Assembly: GCA_013289795.1 (NCBI GenBank) | Contig: JABCZH010000003.1 | Location: 248,001-312,000 of the forward strand | Length of the DNA stretch: 64,000 nucleotides | DNA from: Acidobacteriota bacterium | Lineage (GTDB): Bacteria > Acidobacteriota > Terriglobia > Terriglobales > Acidobacteriaceae | Reading direction: 5' to 3' | Shown: in pieces, positions 17,278 to 26,232 of the stretch | How the letters are laid out: every line of letters starts with the position of its first letter | Position numbering within the stretch: position 1 is the first letter of the stretch | Program-made: the position numbers and the translations under genes | The notes under the pieces: model-generated | What the model was told of the DNA's origin: nothing | The model's database searches: none | The model's input: the letters and a program-made list of their open reading frames with translations, nothing else

Positions 17278-18525
17278 TTACGGTTGGAACATCCGGCTGT
17301 GGGCCGCGATGTCCGCCTCCCGGACGATGACCGAGTCCGCTGTAACTTGCGCCTGCAAAGGGATCGGATTGCAGCCGCCAGGCATGCCGATCGACTGCGG
17401 ATTAACCGGCGACGCGCAGTTCTTGCACACCACGCCGTTCTGCCGCTTGTAGAAGCCCATCGCGCCGCAGATTTCACAGGCATCTAGAACAGTGGCAATC
17501 TTCCCGTCCGGCTTCTGATACAGCCAGAAGCGAATCTCGCTACCGTTCTCCTTGGCCTGATAACGGTGAAGATCGCCGTCGTAGAGTTGCTGCAACGGAA
17601 TCGCAACCTGCCCGTTCACGAATGTGACTTCCGTAGCCGGCGAAAGCGCGCTGACGCTCTTGGCATAGATGAACTCCGCGGTCACCAGCATAATGAACAC
17701 GAACGAACTGGCGTACACCGACACCATCCATAGGCGCTCGCGCCGGGCGCTCCATTCGGCTTTGCGGCGAGCCGCGGCAGAATCAGCTACTGGCGCAGGT
17801 TCGCGCCGCTTCACCTCAAACAGCACCATCAACGCAGCCAGAGCCAGGATGGTGACAAAGAAGAAAAGATCGTTGCGCACTATCGGCCCGATGATCGCCA
17901 TCTCCTGTTTGGAAGAGGGAAGCACTCCGTTTTCGGAAAGCTCATGCAGTCCGGAGATGATCAGTTGCGCCGCCACGAAGAACAGAATTGCGGTGGTGAT
18001 GCGGAAAAACTTCTGCAGGTTGATGCGCACACTGCCCTTCACAAACATCACGCCGAACAGGACCGCTGCAATCACGCCCAGCAGCGTCCCCAAAAAACTC
18101 AGCAGCTCGGTCGAATTCAGAGAAACCGCCGACAGAATCAATACTGTTTCTGCGCCCTCCCGCAGCACCATCAGAAACACAAAAACAAAAAGCCCAAACC
18201 ATGCATTCTTGCCTGCCAGCAAACTCACCTTGCCTTCAATTTCGCCCTTGAGCTTGCGTCCTGTCTTCATCATGAAGACGATCATGGTGACCACAAAGAA
18301 CGCAGCCGCCAGCATGATCCAGCCTTCGAAAATGTCCTCGTTCCAATGGGTGCGAGCGAGCAGGACGGCCACGCCAATGCTGCCTAGAAAAGCCGAAACC
18401 AACGCGGCATAAACTGGCTTTCGCAGCTCCGGGCGGCCAATCTTGGCCAGGTAAGCCAGAGTAATTCCTACAATAAGTGCGGCTTCCACACCCTCACGCA
18501 GGGTGACAATGAACGCTTGCAACAT
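17278..18525 (-). CDS. FTR1-family iron permease fused to a DUF2318 Fe-S-like domain
   Basis: 415 residues. Seven or so membrane helices with both hallmark FTR1 motifs: REGVE (10-14) and REGAE (122-126). The C-terminal part (about 345-389) is a DUF2318 domain with CEICG, CKNC and PGGCNP, predicted to be a cysteine-rich iron or Fe-S site on the periplasmic side. Known: FTR1 proteins transport iron after oxidation; FTR1-DUF2318 fusions (FetM-like) work with the periplasmic P19/FetP protein and an FtsX-type ABC module in Campylobacter and E. coli. No P19 gene is found here. First gene of a four-gene operon (FTR1, FtsX, FtsX, ATPase-DtxR), with a promoter and a 21-bp dyad immediately upstream. 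Confidence 0.93.
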   Translation of the reverse strand: MLQAFIVTLREGVEAALIVGITLAYLAKIGRPELRKPVYAALVSAFLGSIGVAVLLARTHWNEDIFEGWIMLAAAFFVVTMIVFMMKTGRKLKGEIEGKVSLLAGKNAWFGLFVFVFLMVLREGAETVLILSAVSLNSTELLSFLGTLLGVIAAVLFGVMFVKGSVRINLQKFFRITTAILFFVAAQLIISGLHELSENGVLPSSKQEMAIIGPIVRNDLFFFVTILALAALMVLFEVKRREPAPVADSAAARRKAEWSARRERLWMVSVYASSFVFIMLVTAEFIYAKSVSALSPATEVTFVNGQVAIPLQQLYDGDLHRYQAKENGSEIRFWLYQKPDGKIATVLDACEICGAMGFYKRQNGVVCKNCASPVNPQSIGMPGGCNPIPLQAQVTADSVIVREADIAAHSRMFQP

Positions 18526-18548
18526 TCAGAAACGGGCCTCTACGATCT

Positions 18549-18569
18549 TGAAAATGAATTTCAATTTCA
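18549..18569 (-). promoter_or_regulatory. Candidate iron-responsive operator (21-bp dyad)
   Basis: An almost perfect 21-bp palindrome, arms TGAAAnTGAA and TTCAnTTTCA, with 9 of 10 base pairs matching across a single central base. It matches about 15 of 21 positions of the classical Fur 21-mer. It lies 23 bases before the FTR1 ATG and directly downstream of the predicted -10, so occupation would block initiation. It could be read by Fur or by the DtxR domain encoded in the same operon. Confidence 0.6.
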
Positions 18570-18577
18570 CTTTGTAT

Positions 18578-18607
18578 AGGATAGCTGTTCGCAGTCAGCA
18601 GCGTCAA
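18578..18607 (-). promoter_or_regulatory. Predicted sigma-70-type promoter of the iron operon
   Basis: TTGACG (18602-18607) and TATCCT (18578-18583), 18 bases apart on the minus strand. The predicted transcription start, near 18571, falls at the edge of the 21-bp dyad. Assigned by eye. Confidence 0.5.
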
Positions 18608-18621
18608 CGCATACTCCACGT

Positions 18622-19308
18622 CTAAAGCCGCTTCAACATCGCCTTGGCTTCTTCCAACCGGGGGAACAGTCTTTCTTCATCCTGGAACTCTCCGGAATGC
18701 ACGCACCGCCGGCTCCCGCGCAACTTTACCGGATGCTTCAAGTGCAGCATCTCGTGATAGACGATGTATTCCACCGCATAGCGCGGCACTCGAAAGTCAT
18801 CAAACACACGGCTCACCACAATGGCGTTATGCGCGGGGTCGTAGTGGCCCAGGCGATTGCGTGCATGGACGCGGCTCCAGGTCATGCTCGGCCGCGCCAA
18901 CAAGCCATGAAAAAAGCGAAGATTCAACTCGTCGAAGATTGCTTCCAGGTCGTAAGCGCGGCCGTGCGCGCTGTCAATGCGTTTCCGGCCCCTGATCTGG
19001 CGTAGCAGGGTCGCCTTATTCCTGATGCCCCGGCTCGAGATGTAGCGCCGATACCGCGTCGCGTGTTCCCGTTCGATCGGCTGACGGTACATCTTGGCCA
19101 ACAAAATATGGGCGATCGCATGCAGGACAGTTGATGGCGCCCCCTCCAGCACATCCGAAAGGCGCACAAACAACTTGCCCTCGCGCATACGGATATTGTT
19201 GTTGATACTGGCAAAGGGGAAGAATTCAACCGCCAAGTCCGGCATCGGCGCCCGCGGCCGCAGCTCGCGGTAGCTCTCCTCGAAGACGCTAAGAAGCTTG
19301 GGATTCAC
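18622..19308 (-). CDS. SprT-like zinc metallopeptidase
   Basis: 228 residues, soluble. The C-terminal half resembles SprT/SprT-like proteins: DLEAIFDELNLRFFHGLL, SRVFDDFRVPRYAVEYIVYHEMLHLKHP with the zinc-binding HEMLH near 190, then RRCVHSGEFQDEERLFP where a third zinc ligand is expected. The N-terminus (about 1-100) is helical and contains APSTVLHAIAHILLAKMY, a second HAIAHI that resembles a degenerate HExxH. No signal peptide. Known relatives include DNA-protein crosslink proteases and uncharacterised YgjP-like proteins; the substrate here is unknown. Separate from the iron operon, whose promoter lies just beyond its 3' end. Confidence 0.8.
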   Translation of the reverse strand: MNPKLLSVFEESYRELRPRAPMPDLAVEFFPFASINNNIRMREGKLFVRLSDVLEGAPSTVLHAIAHILLAKMYRQPIEREHATRYRRYISSRGIRNKATLLRQIRGRKRIDSAHGRAYDLEAIFDELNLRFFHGLLARPSMTWSRVHARNRLGHYDPAHNAIVVSRVFDDFRVPRYAVEYIVYHEMLHLKHPVKLRGSRRCVHSGEFQDEERLFPRLEEAKAMLKRL

Positions 19309-19402
19309 GTTCAGGACAGATTAACAGGGTTCCACAACGGCAGCGCTCTTCTCCGCCACTCCTGCGAGACCGTGCGATCTCTTGCCTCAAAGATTTCTTC
19401 CG

Positions 19403-19942
19403 TCACGGCTTGCCTTTTCCGCGATGCTTCGCTGCCTCTTCTTGTTCCACCAGCAATTGGCGATGATCCTGCACACCGGTTCCAACTGCGTCCAACGCGT
19501 TGTCCAGCAGGAACCGATACTGCTCCGCCTCCTTGGACCCGGCGTCCAGAGCACTCTTCAACGCCTGCAGCTTTGTCTGAAATTCGTTGTCCGCTTCAAT
19601 CACCGTCTTCAGCGTTCTGCGCATGTCTTCTTTGCGCTGGATGAAGTTGTCGATGTTTTCATTCAGTTCGTCATAGATGTCGACAAACTCCTGTAGCCGG
19701 TCATGGGTTTGCTGGCCCCGGTCCGTCGCCTTAGGGTCGCTACGCACCTGCTGAAGTGACGCCAGCCGCGCGCGAGCAAAGTGGGTGAACAGCTTCAGGC
19801 GCCCATAGGGATCCATGGCGGTATCGCGCAGTTGATCGATTTCCGCTGGGGTGAGTGGTTCGCGCCGGTGCACTTGCGCTCCCGCCGTTCCCAGCCACGA
19901 GCCCAGCACCAGCAACGCGATCATGACATGACGAGTTTTCAT
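19403..19942 (-). CDS. Small secreted helical protein, unknown function (A)
   Basis: 179 residues with a clear signal peptide (MKTRHVMIALLVLGSWLGTAGAQ, cleavage after GAQ or nearby). The mature part is almost entirely charged amphipathic helix (LQEFVDIYDELNENIDNFIQ, then EFQTKLQALKSALDAG), so coiled-coil or helical-bundle interaction is likely. Overlaps the preceding small secreted gene by four bases. No family recognised. Together with the neighbouring small protein and the secreted TPR protein it looks like a periplasmic set, but the function cannot be read from sequence. Confidence 0.75.
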   Translation of the reverse strand: MKTRHVMIALLVLGSWLGTAGAQVHRREPLTPAEIDQLRDTAMDPYGRLKLFTHFARARLASLQQVRSDPKATDRGQQTHDRLQEFVDIYDELNENIDNFIQRKEDMRRTLKTVIEADNEFQTKLQALKSALDAGSKEAEQYRFLLDNALDAVGTGVQDHRQLLVEQEEAAKHRGKGKP

Positions 19943-20373
19943 TTCCCCCTACCGAACATCTTGGATAACAAATCGGTGCGCAGGGCCTCCAGACGGTCGG
20001 CGGCTGCCTGCACCGGCGCTTGATCCTCGAAGCTCAGCGTGCGCTTGATGTCGCGCAGCTTGGCCGCCATTTTCCGCATCGCGATTTCTGTGCCCTTGAG
20101 TTTGTTGCGGGCGACGATCGCGGCATCGTGTGCTTTTTCCGAATACGTCACCACGTCCTTTACCGCCGCCACGGCTTCCTCATCCCGGCCCGCACCAAAG
20201 AGTTCGGCTACCACTTTCAGTTGGCGTTCCGCAATCCCGACGTATAACCCGGGGCGGTCTTCTGGTCGTGCCGCCTCCGCCCGCGCTGCAAGCTGTTGCA
20301 CGGTTTCCTTCTCACCGGCGCAGTTAAGGACCGCGGCCAGCAGAATGACGGAAATGGTCAGGCAACGAGGCAT
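19939..20373 (-). CDS. Small secreted helical protein, unknown function (B)
   Basis: 144 residues from the ATG at 20373, chosen because it places a hydrophobic export signal (CLTISVILLAAVLNC) at the N-terminus and lies five bases after the TPR gene stop; an ATG at 20400 is also in frame. A Cys follows the hydrophobic stretch, but the context VLNC is not a good lipobox. The mature part is helical (EAVAAVKDVVTYSEKAHDA, then RKMAAKLRDIKRTL). No family recognised. Co-transcribed with the TPR gene upstream and protein A downstream. Confidence 0.75.
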   Translation of the reverse strand: MPRCLTISVILLAAVLNCAGEKETVQQLAARAEAARPEDRPGLYVGIAERQLKVVAELFGAGRDEEAVAAVKDVVTYSEKAHDAAIVARNKLKGTEIAMRKMAAKLRDIKRTLSFEDQAPVQAAADRLEALRTDLLSKMFGRGK

Positions 20374-20377
20374 AGCA

Positions 20378-21691
20378 TCATTTCTTGGGCTCAATCGCAA
20401 TCAAGCGGTGACGGGCCTGCCACTCCTGGTCCGGAAACTGCCCATTCGCCACTTCCAGAAACTTGTGATAATTCTCCGCCGCGGGTTTGTACAGACGCAA
20501 GTGGTCATAAGAACTCGCCCGCAAAAAATAGCCGATCGGAATCTCGGGAAGAAACTTGGCCCGCGCGTCGGCCGCTTTGATCGCCAATTGGTAGTCCTTG
20601 TTTTCAACCGCGGCCACAGATAAGTCTCCATAGGCCTCGCCCATATCCGGCTTCAGCTTCACCGCAGCCAGACATTCCTGTTCCGCCTCTGGAAACTTTC
20701 TCTGTTTCAGCAGCGCAACTCCAAGGACGTGATGCAAATCCGCCTGGTCGGGTGCTTTCCCGTTGAGCAGGGAACGATACAATGCTTCAGCCTGATCGTA
20801 TTTCTTCGCGCTCATGTAGAGATCCGCCAGTTCGCGTTGAACCTTCGGATTCGCCGGTCCCAGTTTGCTCGCGGCTTGTGCGCTAGCGGCCGCCTCGTCG
20901 TTCTTCCCCAGCAGGACCAACACTCGGCTCAGTTGCAACCGCGCCTGAACATCCTCCGGATGCAAGGCAACAATCTTTTCCAAAACCTGCTGCGCGTCGA
21001 GAAAGCGATTGCCGCGCGTGTAAATGTTCGCAAGGCCTATCAACGCCTCACTCGAACCCCGATCAATCGCTAACACCTGCTTGTACTCCTGTTCGGCGTC
21101 AGCGAAGCGGTTCGCCTTTTCCAGCAGCGCCCCGGCGGCCAAGTGCGGCTCCGGATCCTTCGGCGTGAGCGCAGCCGCCTGCTGATAAGCCTCAATGGCC
21201 TCGTCCGGTTTGCTCGCCTCCAGCACATCGGCAAGCGACAGCCACGCTCTCGCCCGCCCCTCGTCAACATCGGCCGTAGGCTTGAGGGTTGTCGCTGCCC
21301 GCAGATACTGCTCGGCACCAGCTTGACCCGCCTTCGCCAAGCTGATACCAAGATTCAAATTCGATTCGAACACGTCCGGCTTGGCCGCCACCGACTTCCG
21401 ATACGTCGCAATCGACTCGCTTAAGTTCCCCTGTGCGTTATACACAAACCCCAGATCGAACCAGGCCTGATAGTTCTTGGGATCAGCCGCCACGACCTTT
21501 TGCAGCAGCGGTTCAGCCGCCGCATAGTCCTTCTTTTCGATGTCACTCTCAGCCTGGATCAGTTCAGGAGGAAACGAGGAATCGGTTTCCGCGATCTTGT
21601 GATGACGCACGGTCTGCCCAGCAGCATTCACACCACAGCTACCGAGCACTGCCAGCAGTAGGGCCACTCGCGTTCGCCTATTGGTTCGCAT
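20378..21691 (-). CDS. Secreted TPR-repeat protein
   Basis: 437 residues with an N-terminal signal peptide (RVALLLAVLGSCGVNAAGQ). From about 40 to 430 it consists of tandem tetratricopeptide repeats, with repeating W/G/Y/A positions such as DYAAAEPLLQKVVAADPKNYQAWFDLGFVY and PDVFESNLNLGISLAKAGQ. At least ten repeats are visible. TPR proteins act as scaffolds for protein-protein contacts; the partners here may be the two small secreted proteins encoded just downstream. The start overlaps the uvrA stop region by 14 bases, indicating that the gene is read from the uvrA transcript. Confidence 0.88.
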   Translation of the reverse strand: MRTNRRTRVALLLAVLGSCGVNAAGQTVRHHKIAETDSSFPPELIQAESDIEKKDYAAAEPLLQKVVAADPKNYQAWFDLGFVYNAQGNLSESIATYRKSVAAKPDVFESNLNLGISLAKAGQAGAEQYLRAATTLKPTADVDEGRARAWLSLADVLEASKPDEAIEAYQQAAALTPKDPEPHLAAGALLEKANRFADAEQEYKQVLAIDRGSSEALIGLANIYTRGNRFLDAQQVLEKIVALHPEDVQARLQLSRVLVLLGKNDEAAASAQAASKLGPANPKVQRELADLYMSAKKYDQAEALYRSLLNGKAPDQADLHHVLGVALLKQRKFPEAEQECLAAVKLKPDMGEAYGDLSVAAVENKDYQLAIKAADARAKFLPEIPIGYFLRASSYDHLRLYKPAAENYHKFLEVANGQFPDQEWQARHRLIAIEPKK

Positions 21692-24578
21692 TTCCAGACG
21701 ATCCGTTTCCGTTCAAAACTCTGGCCAGGAATTGTCCGGTGTGTGACTTCGGCAACTTAGCGATTGTCTCGGGTGTCCCCGCGCCCACCAGGTATCCGCC
21801 GCGCTCGCCGCCCTCCGGTCCCAGATCGATCACCCAGTCCGCCGTCTTGATGACCTCTAGATTGTGTTCGATGACCAGAATCGAGCCCCCTGCCTCAATT
21901 AGACGGCGAAATGCCGCCAGTAGTTTGCTGATGTCATCAAAATGCAGCCCGGTCGTAGGTTCGTCAAAGATGTACAGGAAACGCCGCTTGACGTCCGCCC
22001 GCGCCGTTGGCTGCAAGTGCGCCGCTAGCTTCATGCGCTGCGCCTCGCCTCCAGACAAAGTCGTTGCCGACTGCCCCAGCCGCAGGTATCCCAGCCCAAC
22101 TTCTTCCAACACCCGCAGTTTTTGGACGATCTTAGGGGCACTAGCGAAAAAGTGCAGCCCTTCGTGCACCGTCAGATTCAATACTTCGTGGATGTTCTTG
22201 CCGCGGTACCGCACCTCCAGGACCTGCGGCTTGTAGCGCATCCCTTTGCACTCCTCGCAAATCAGCTCGACATCCGCCAAAAACTGCATTTCGACCGTCA
22301 CCGTACCGTCGCCCTGACAGGTTTCGCAACGCCCGCCCGGAATGTTGAAGGAGAAATGTCCCGAACCAAACCCGCGCTTATGTGACTCAGGCAGCGAAGC
22401 AAACAAATCGCGGATACCGTCAAACGCTTTAATGTACGTCACCGGATTCGAACGCGGCGTGCGACCGATAGGCGACTGGTCAACCAGCACAACTTCATCG
22501 ATGTACTCCGCGCCCTCCACGCGATTCCACGCCGTGGCCACCGGGCCAGAACCGTTGTTCGTCTGCTTGGCTTGCGATAGAGCGCGGGTTAACACATCGT
22601 GGAGCAGGGTGGATTTCCCAGAGCCGGAGACCCCGGTGATCGCCACCAGCATTCTCAGTGGCACCACCAAGTCAACGTCCTTCAGATTGTGCGCCCGTGC
22701 GCCGAAAATCTTGATCTGCTGACTCCCCGGCTTGCGGCGCGCACCCGGAATCTGTATGCGCAGGTCGTTCGCCAGATACCGGCCCGTCAGCGATGCCGGC
22801 GAGCTCTTGATCTGCTCGTAGTTTCCCGAGGCAATCACTTTGCCGCCATTTTCTCCGGCCCCCGGCCCCAGGTCGAGAATAGTGTCGGAAGCCCGCATCA
22901 CGTCAGGATCATGTTCCACCACCAAAATCGTGTTCCCCAAATCTCTCAATCCGTGCAGAATCCTGATCAGCCGTTGCGTATCGCGGCTATGCAGGCCGAT
23001 CGACGGCTCGTCTAGTACATACAACGTTCCCACCAGCCGCGATCCCAGCGAAGTGGCAAGCTGAATCCGCTGCGCCTCTCCGCCCGATAAAGTCGAAGAC
23101 AGACGGTCCAGCGCCAGATACTCCAGTCCGACCTCATTCAGGAACGTCAACCGCTCCCGGATCTCCTGCAGCAGCCGGTCGGCGATCCCCGCTTCTTCCT
23201 CGGTTAGCTGAACTCGCGTGAAGAACTGCAAGGCTTCTTCCACCGTCATGCGGCAGACGTCGCAAATGTTCCTATCGTTAATCTTGACCTGCTGCGCTTC
23301 CATCCGCAGCCGGGCCCCGTTACAGATGGAGCACAGCGAGTATCCGCGATAGCGGCTCAGAAACACGCGCACATGCAGTTTGTATTTCTTGCGTTCCAGA
23401 TGATTGAAGAACCCGCGCACTCCCAGGAACTTCCCCTCGCCTTCGATCACCAGACGCTTGTGCTCGTGATCCAACTCGGCCCAGGGAACGTCCAGGGGAA
23501 TGTCCTTCAGCCGCGCGAAACGTTTCAGGTCGGTGCCCAGAGTGCGGTACTTGGGCTTGGTCCACGGGTCAACAGCCCCTTCGTTCAACGTTTTCGATTT
23601 GTCCGGAACCACCAGGTCAAGGTCGAAATCAATTGTGTTCCCAAATCCCTGGCAGCGCGGGCAGGCGCCGTACGGATTGTTGAACGAAAACAAGCGAGGC
23701 TCGGGTTCCTCGTAACGGATATTGCAAGCCTTACATTCAAAGCGCTGCGAAAATCGCAGACGTTGCGCCGGTTGCTCGTCGCGTGGGGCAGTCTCGAAAA
23801 TGACCTCGCCCGCTTCCCGATAGCTGATTTCGACCGCGTCCACAATGCGCGCCCGGACCTCCGGCGAAACCACTAGACGATCCACCAGCAGGAAAACCGG
23901 TTCAGCAAAATCCACGTCCAATAACGACTCCGGCGTCGAGAACTCGAATATCTGGCCTTTCTGATAGAGCCGGTTGAACCCTCGAGTTCGCAGATCGAGC
24001 AAGCGAGCTTTCAACTGATCCGAAATCGCTACACTGGCCGCCTTCACCTTGCCGCGCTTAGCTCGCGCTTTCGACTGTTTCCCAGTTACCGGAGCGACCG
24101 CCGGCGTCCGCAAAGGAAAAAGCGCGTGCAACCGCGTTCCTTCGGCGAGTCCCATCACGACATCCGCAACTTCATCGACCGTATCTTTCTTGACCTCTTG
24201 GCCGCACTGGATGCAGTAGGTCCGTCCCACCCGGGCAAACAGCAACCGCAGGTAGTCGTAGATTTCAGTGGCCGTGCCCACGGTAGAGCGCGGATTGCGG
24301 GTGCTGCTCTTCTGCCGGATCGCGACCGCAGGGGCAATGCCGTCGATTACGTCGACATCCGGCTTCTCGATCCGCTCCAGGAACTGCCGCGCGTACGCCG
24401 ACAGCGATTCCACATAACGTCGCTGACCTTCGGCATAAATAGTGTCGAACGCCAGCGACGATTTCCCCGATCCCGAAACTCCCGTGACCACGGTGAGGGA
24501 GTTGTGCGGAATATCAACGTCAATATTCTTGAGGTTGTGGACTCGTGCCCCGCGAACAACAATGGTTTCCGTGGACAT
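21678..24578 (-). CDS. uvrA: UvrABC excision nuclease subunit A
   Basis: 966 residues from the ATG at 24578, where the standard N-terminus ([19 protein letters not shown]) begins. Two ABC ATPase modules are visible: Walker [14 protein letters not shown] (N-terminal) and [13 protein letters not shown] (C-terminal), ABC signatures [12 protein letters not shown] and [12 protein letters not shown]. Zinc-finger Cys pairs occur in CKACN...CPRCQG and CETCQG...CEECKG. Known: the UvrA dimer recognises bulky DNA lesions and loads UvrB. A short basic insertion ([13 protein letters not shown]) lies near 180, slightly lengthening the protein over the usual 940. It begins an operon with the secreted TPR protein and two small secreted proteins, with which no functional link is obvious. 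Confidence 0.97.
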   Translation of the reverse strand: MSTETIVVRGARVHNLKNIDVDIPHNSLTVVTGVSGSGKSSLAFDTIYAEGQRRYVESLSAYARQFLERIEKPDVDVIDGIAPAVAIRQKSSTRNPRSTVGTATEIYDYLRLLFARVGRTYCIQCGQEVKKDTVDEVADVVMGLAEGTRLHALFPLRTPAVAPVTGKQSKARAKRGKVKAASVAISDQLKARLLDLRTRGFNRLYQKGQIFEFSTPESLLDVDFAEPVFLLVDRLVVSPEVRARIVDAVEISYREAGEVIFETAPRDEQPAQRLRFSQRFECKACNIRYEEPEPRLFSFNNPYGACPRCQGFGNTIDFDLDLVVPDKSKTLNEGAVDPWTKPKYRTLGTDLKRFARLKDIPLDVPWAELDHEHKRLVIEGEGKFLGVRGFFNHLERKKYKLHVRVFLSRYRGYSLCSICNGARLRMEAQQVKINDRNICDVCRMTVEEALQFFTRVQLTEEEAGIADRLLQEIRERLTFLNEVGLEYLALDRLSSTLSGGEAQRIQLATSLGSRLVGTLYVLDEPSIGLHSRDTQRLIRILHGLRDLGNTILVVEHDPDVMRASDTILDLGPGAGENGGKVIASGNYEQIKSSPASLTGRYLANDLRIQIPGARRKPGSQQIKIFGARAHNLKDVDLVVPLRMLVAITGVSGSGKSTLLHDVLTRALSQAKQTNNGSGPVATAWNRVEGAEYIDEVVLVDQSPIGRTPRSNPVTYIKAFDGIRDLFASLPESHKRGFGSGHFSFNIPGGRCETCQGDGTVTVEMQFLADVELICEECKGMRYKPQVLEVRYRGKNIHEVLNLTVHEGLHFFASAPKIVQKLRVLEEVGLGYLRLGQSATTLSGGEAQRMKLAAHLQPTARADVKRRFLYIFDEPTTGLHFDDISKLLAAFRRLIEAGGSILVIEHNLEVIKTADWVIDLGPEGGERGGYLVGAGTPETIAKLPKSHTGQFLARVLNGNGSSGNANQ

Positions 24579-24782
24579 CTTTAGAGATCCCCACCACTCT
24601 CCAACTCCAGTGGTTTCCACGTGGCCGGGCACACAGACTGCCCGGAAAGGGGTAGGGAATCTTTCTATTATAAATCACGTGAAACCCGACGGAGCTCTGT
24701 GGTGCCGCGCAGCCCACCCGCTTCCTTGATCTCTGACACTCGCTTCCGAAAAGAGGTAATATCGTATCTCCGAACCGGGCTC

Positions 24783-25121
24783 ATGCACCTATCCCTGACC
24801 AAAGCCATTTTTAGAAATAGCTCTCGCCTCGTTTCGGTTTCTCACACCTTCGCGCTGCTACTCTTGTTCCAGTTTTCAGAGCTTTCCGGCTTCTATGAGG
24901 AGAAAAAGGCCAGCGTTTACAACGTCCTCTGGGTGCTGGTTTTTGGTTTTGCCACGCTCAACATTCTGGGTTTGGTCCTGCGGCGCTTTGAGCCACGGCG
25001 CAGCGGCCTCAACTTTGGCGAAATACTGGCCATCACCGTGGTTTTCTTCTCCCTTCTCTTGTTAGCGCTGGAGATGCTTAACCTGTTCCACATCTTCCCC
25101 ATCAAACTGGGGCCTCGCTGA
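24783..25121 (+). CDS. Small membrane protein, unknown function
   Basis: 112 residues from the ATG at 24783; upstream in-frame sequence is unlike protein. Three hydrophobic helices are visible: about 20-36 (HTFALLLLFQFSELSGF), 45-65 (NVLWVLVFGFATLNILGLVL) and 78-105 (ILAITVVFFSLLLLALEML). A basic loop RRFEPRRSG lies between helices two and three. No family recognised. Divergent from uvrA; the next small gene follows 28 bases downstream on the same strand. Confidence 0.7.
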   Translation: MHLSLTKAIFRNSSRLVSVSHTFALLLLFQFSELSGFYEEKKASVYNVLWVLVFGFATLNILGLVLRRFEPRRSGLNFGEILAITVVFFSLLLLALEMLNLFHIFPIKLGPR

Positions 25122-25149
25122 ACCGGGCTTTTGGAGTATCATTCTTGGC

Positions 25150-25461
25150 ATGGTGCGGCGTTCCCCAGTAGCCTTCGAAGTAACCTGCCCATGCTGCAGC
25201 GCAGTGTTGAAAGTCGATTCCGAGTCCCAGGCCGTAATCGCGCACACCGCCGCCGTTAAGCCCAAGATGTTCAACGACATCGAAGAGGCCGCCCGGGCCA
25301 TGAAAGAGCAGGACAGCCGCCGCGACTCCATCTTCCGCCAATCCGTCGAAAACCAGAAACACGCGTCTGATTTGCTGGAGAAGAAATTCCAGGAAGCGGT
25401 CAAGAAAGCCAAAGAATCGCCCGATACCGGCCGCCCCATCCGCGACTTCGATCTCGACTAA
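25150..25461 (+). CDS. Small protein with CPCC zinc-ribbon-like start
   Basis: 103 residues. The N-terminus reads FEVTCPCCSAVLKVD, half of a zinc ribbon; no second Cys pair is present in the chain, so dimerisation or a degenerate site is possible. The rest is charged and helical (DIEEAARAMKEQDSRRDS, then ASDLLEKKFQEAVKKAKES). I recall similar short proteins in acidobacterial genomes but no assigned function. Probably transcribed with the small membrane protein upstream. Confidence 0.65.
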   Translation: MVRRSPVAFEVTCPCCSAVLKVDSESQAVIAHTAAVKPKMFNDIEEAARAMKEQDSRRDSIFRQSVENQKHASDLLEKKFQEAVKKAKESPDTGRPIRDFDLD

Positions 25462-25554
25462 CGGTCGTGACTCGGAGTCAGCGGGAAAGTTTTCCAACGG
25501 CTGTGAATTTCTTGGCCGTTCACTGCCGGCACTCCGGATTTACAATCAGCCCCG

Positions 25555-26232
25555 ATGTCCGGTCATACCCTCCTCCTCGGTCATCGCGGTACACGTGTCG
25601 CTGACGCGGCGGCGGAGAACACGCTCGCTGCTTTCGATCTGGCACTGCAATTCGGTTGTGATGGTTTTGAATTCGACGTGCGCCGCACCGCCTGCGGGAG
25701 CGCGGTAATTTGCCACGACGAAAAGGCGGAGGGCATCAGCGTCGCAGAAGCCGCCTGCGGACAACTGGAGTCGCTGCCGTGCCTTGATGATGTTCTCGCC
25801 CGCTATGCCGCTTCTGCCTTCATGGATATCGAACTCAAAGTCCCGGGGCTGGAGTCCGCTCTGCTCCTGGCTCTGCGCGAACACCCACCGCAACGCGGCT
25901 ATGTCGTCTCTTCATTTCTGCCTGAAGTCCTGCTTGAACTGAGAGTACGCAGCGCGGAAATCGTTCTCGGTTTTATTTGCGATCGGAAGGACGCCCTCGA
26001 TCGCTGGCCGGAGTTCCCGGTGGAGTTCCTCATCCCCAAGCACACGCTGATCACTTCACAACTCGTACAAGCCGTCCACGACGCGGGCAAAACCATGATC
26101 ACCTGGACGGTCAACGACAAGAAGGCGATGCGACGCTTGGCAGGCTGGGGGGTGGATGGCATCATCTCGGACGATCCCCAAATGCTAGTCACCACTTTTC
26201 CAGGCGGCGCCTCAGCTGTTAGTGGCCGCTGA
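25555..26232 (+). CDS. Glycerophosphodiester phosphodiesterase
   Basis: 225 residues, cytoplasmic (no signal peptide), so UgpQ-like rather than GlpQ-like. Catalytic residues are visible: GHRG (9-12), ENTLAAFDLAL, GFEFDVR with metal ligands Glu and Asp (38-44), and the acid/base His in ICHDE (near 55). It hydrolyses glycerophosphodiesters to glycerol-3-phosphate and an alcohol. The gene converges on glpD with a 14-base overlap of coding ends; glpD oxidises the glycerol-3-phosphate product. Confidence 0.92.
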   Translation: MSGHTLLLGHRGTRVADAAAENTLAAFDLALQFGCDGFEFDVRRTACGSAVICHDEKAEGISVAEAACGQLESLPCLDDVLARYAASAFMDIELKVPGLESALLLALREHPPQRGYVVSSFLPEVLLELRVRSAEIVLGFICDRKDALDRWPEFPVEFLIPKHTLITSQLVQAVHDAGKTMITWTVNDKKAMRRLAGWGVDGIISDDPQMLVTTFPGGASAVSGR

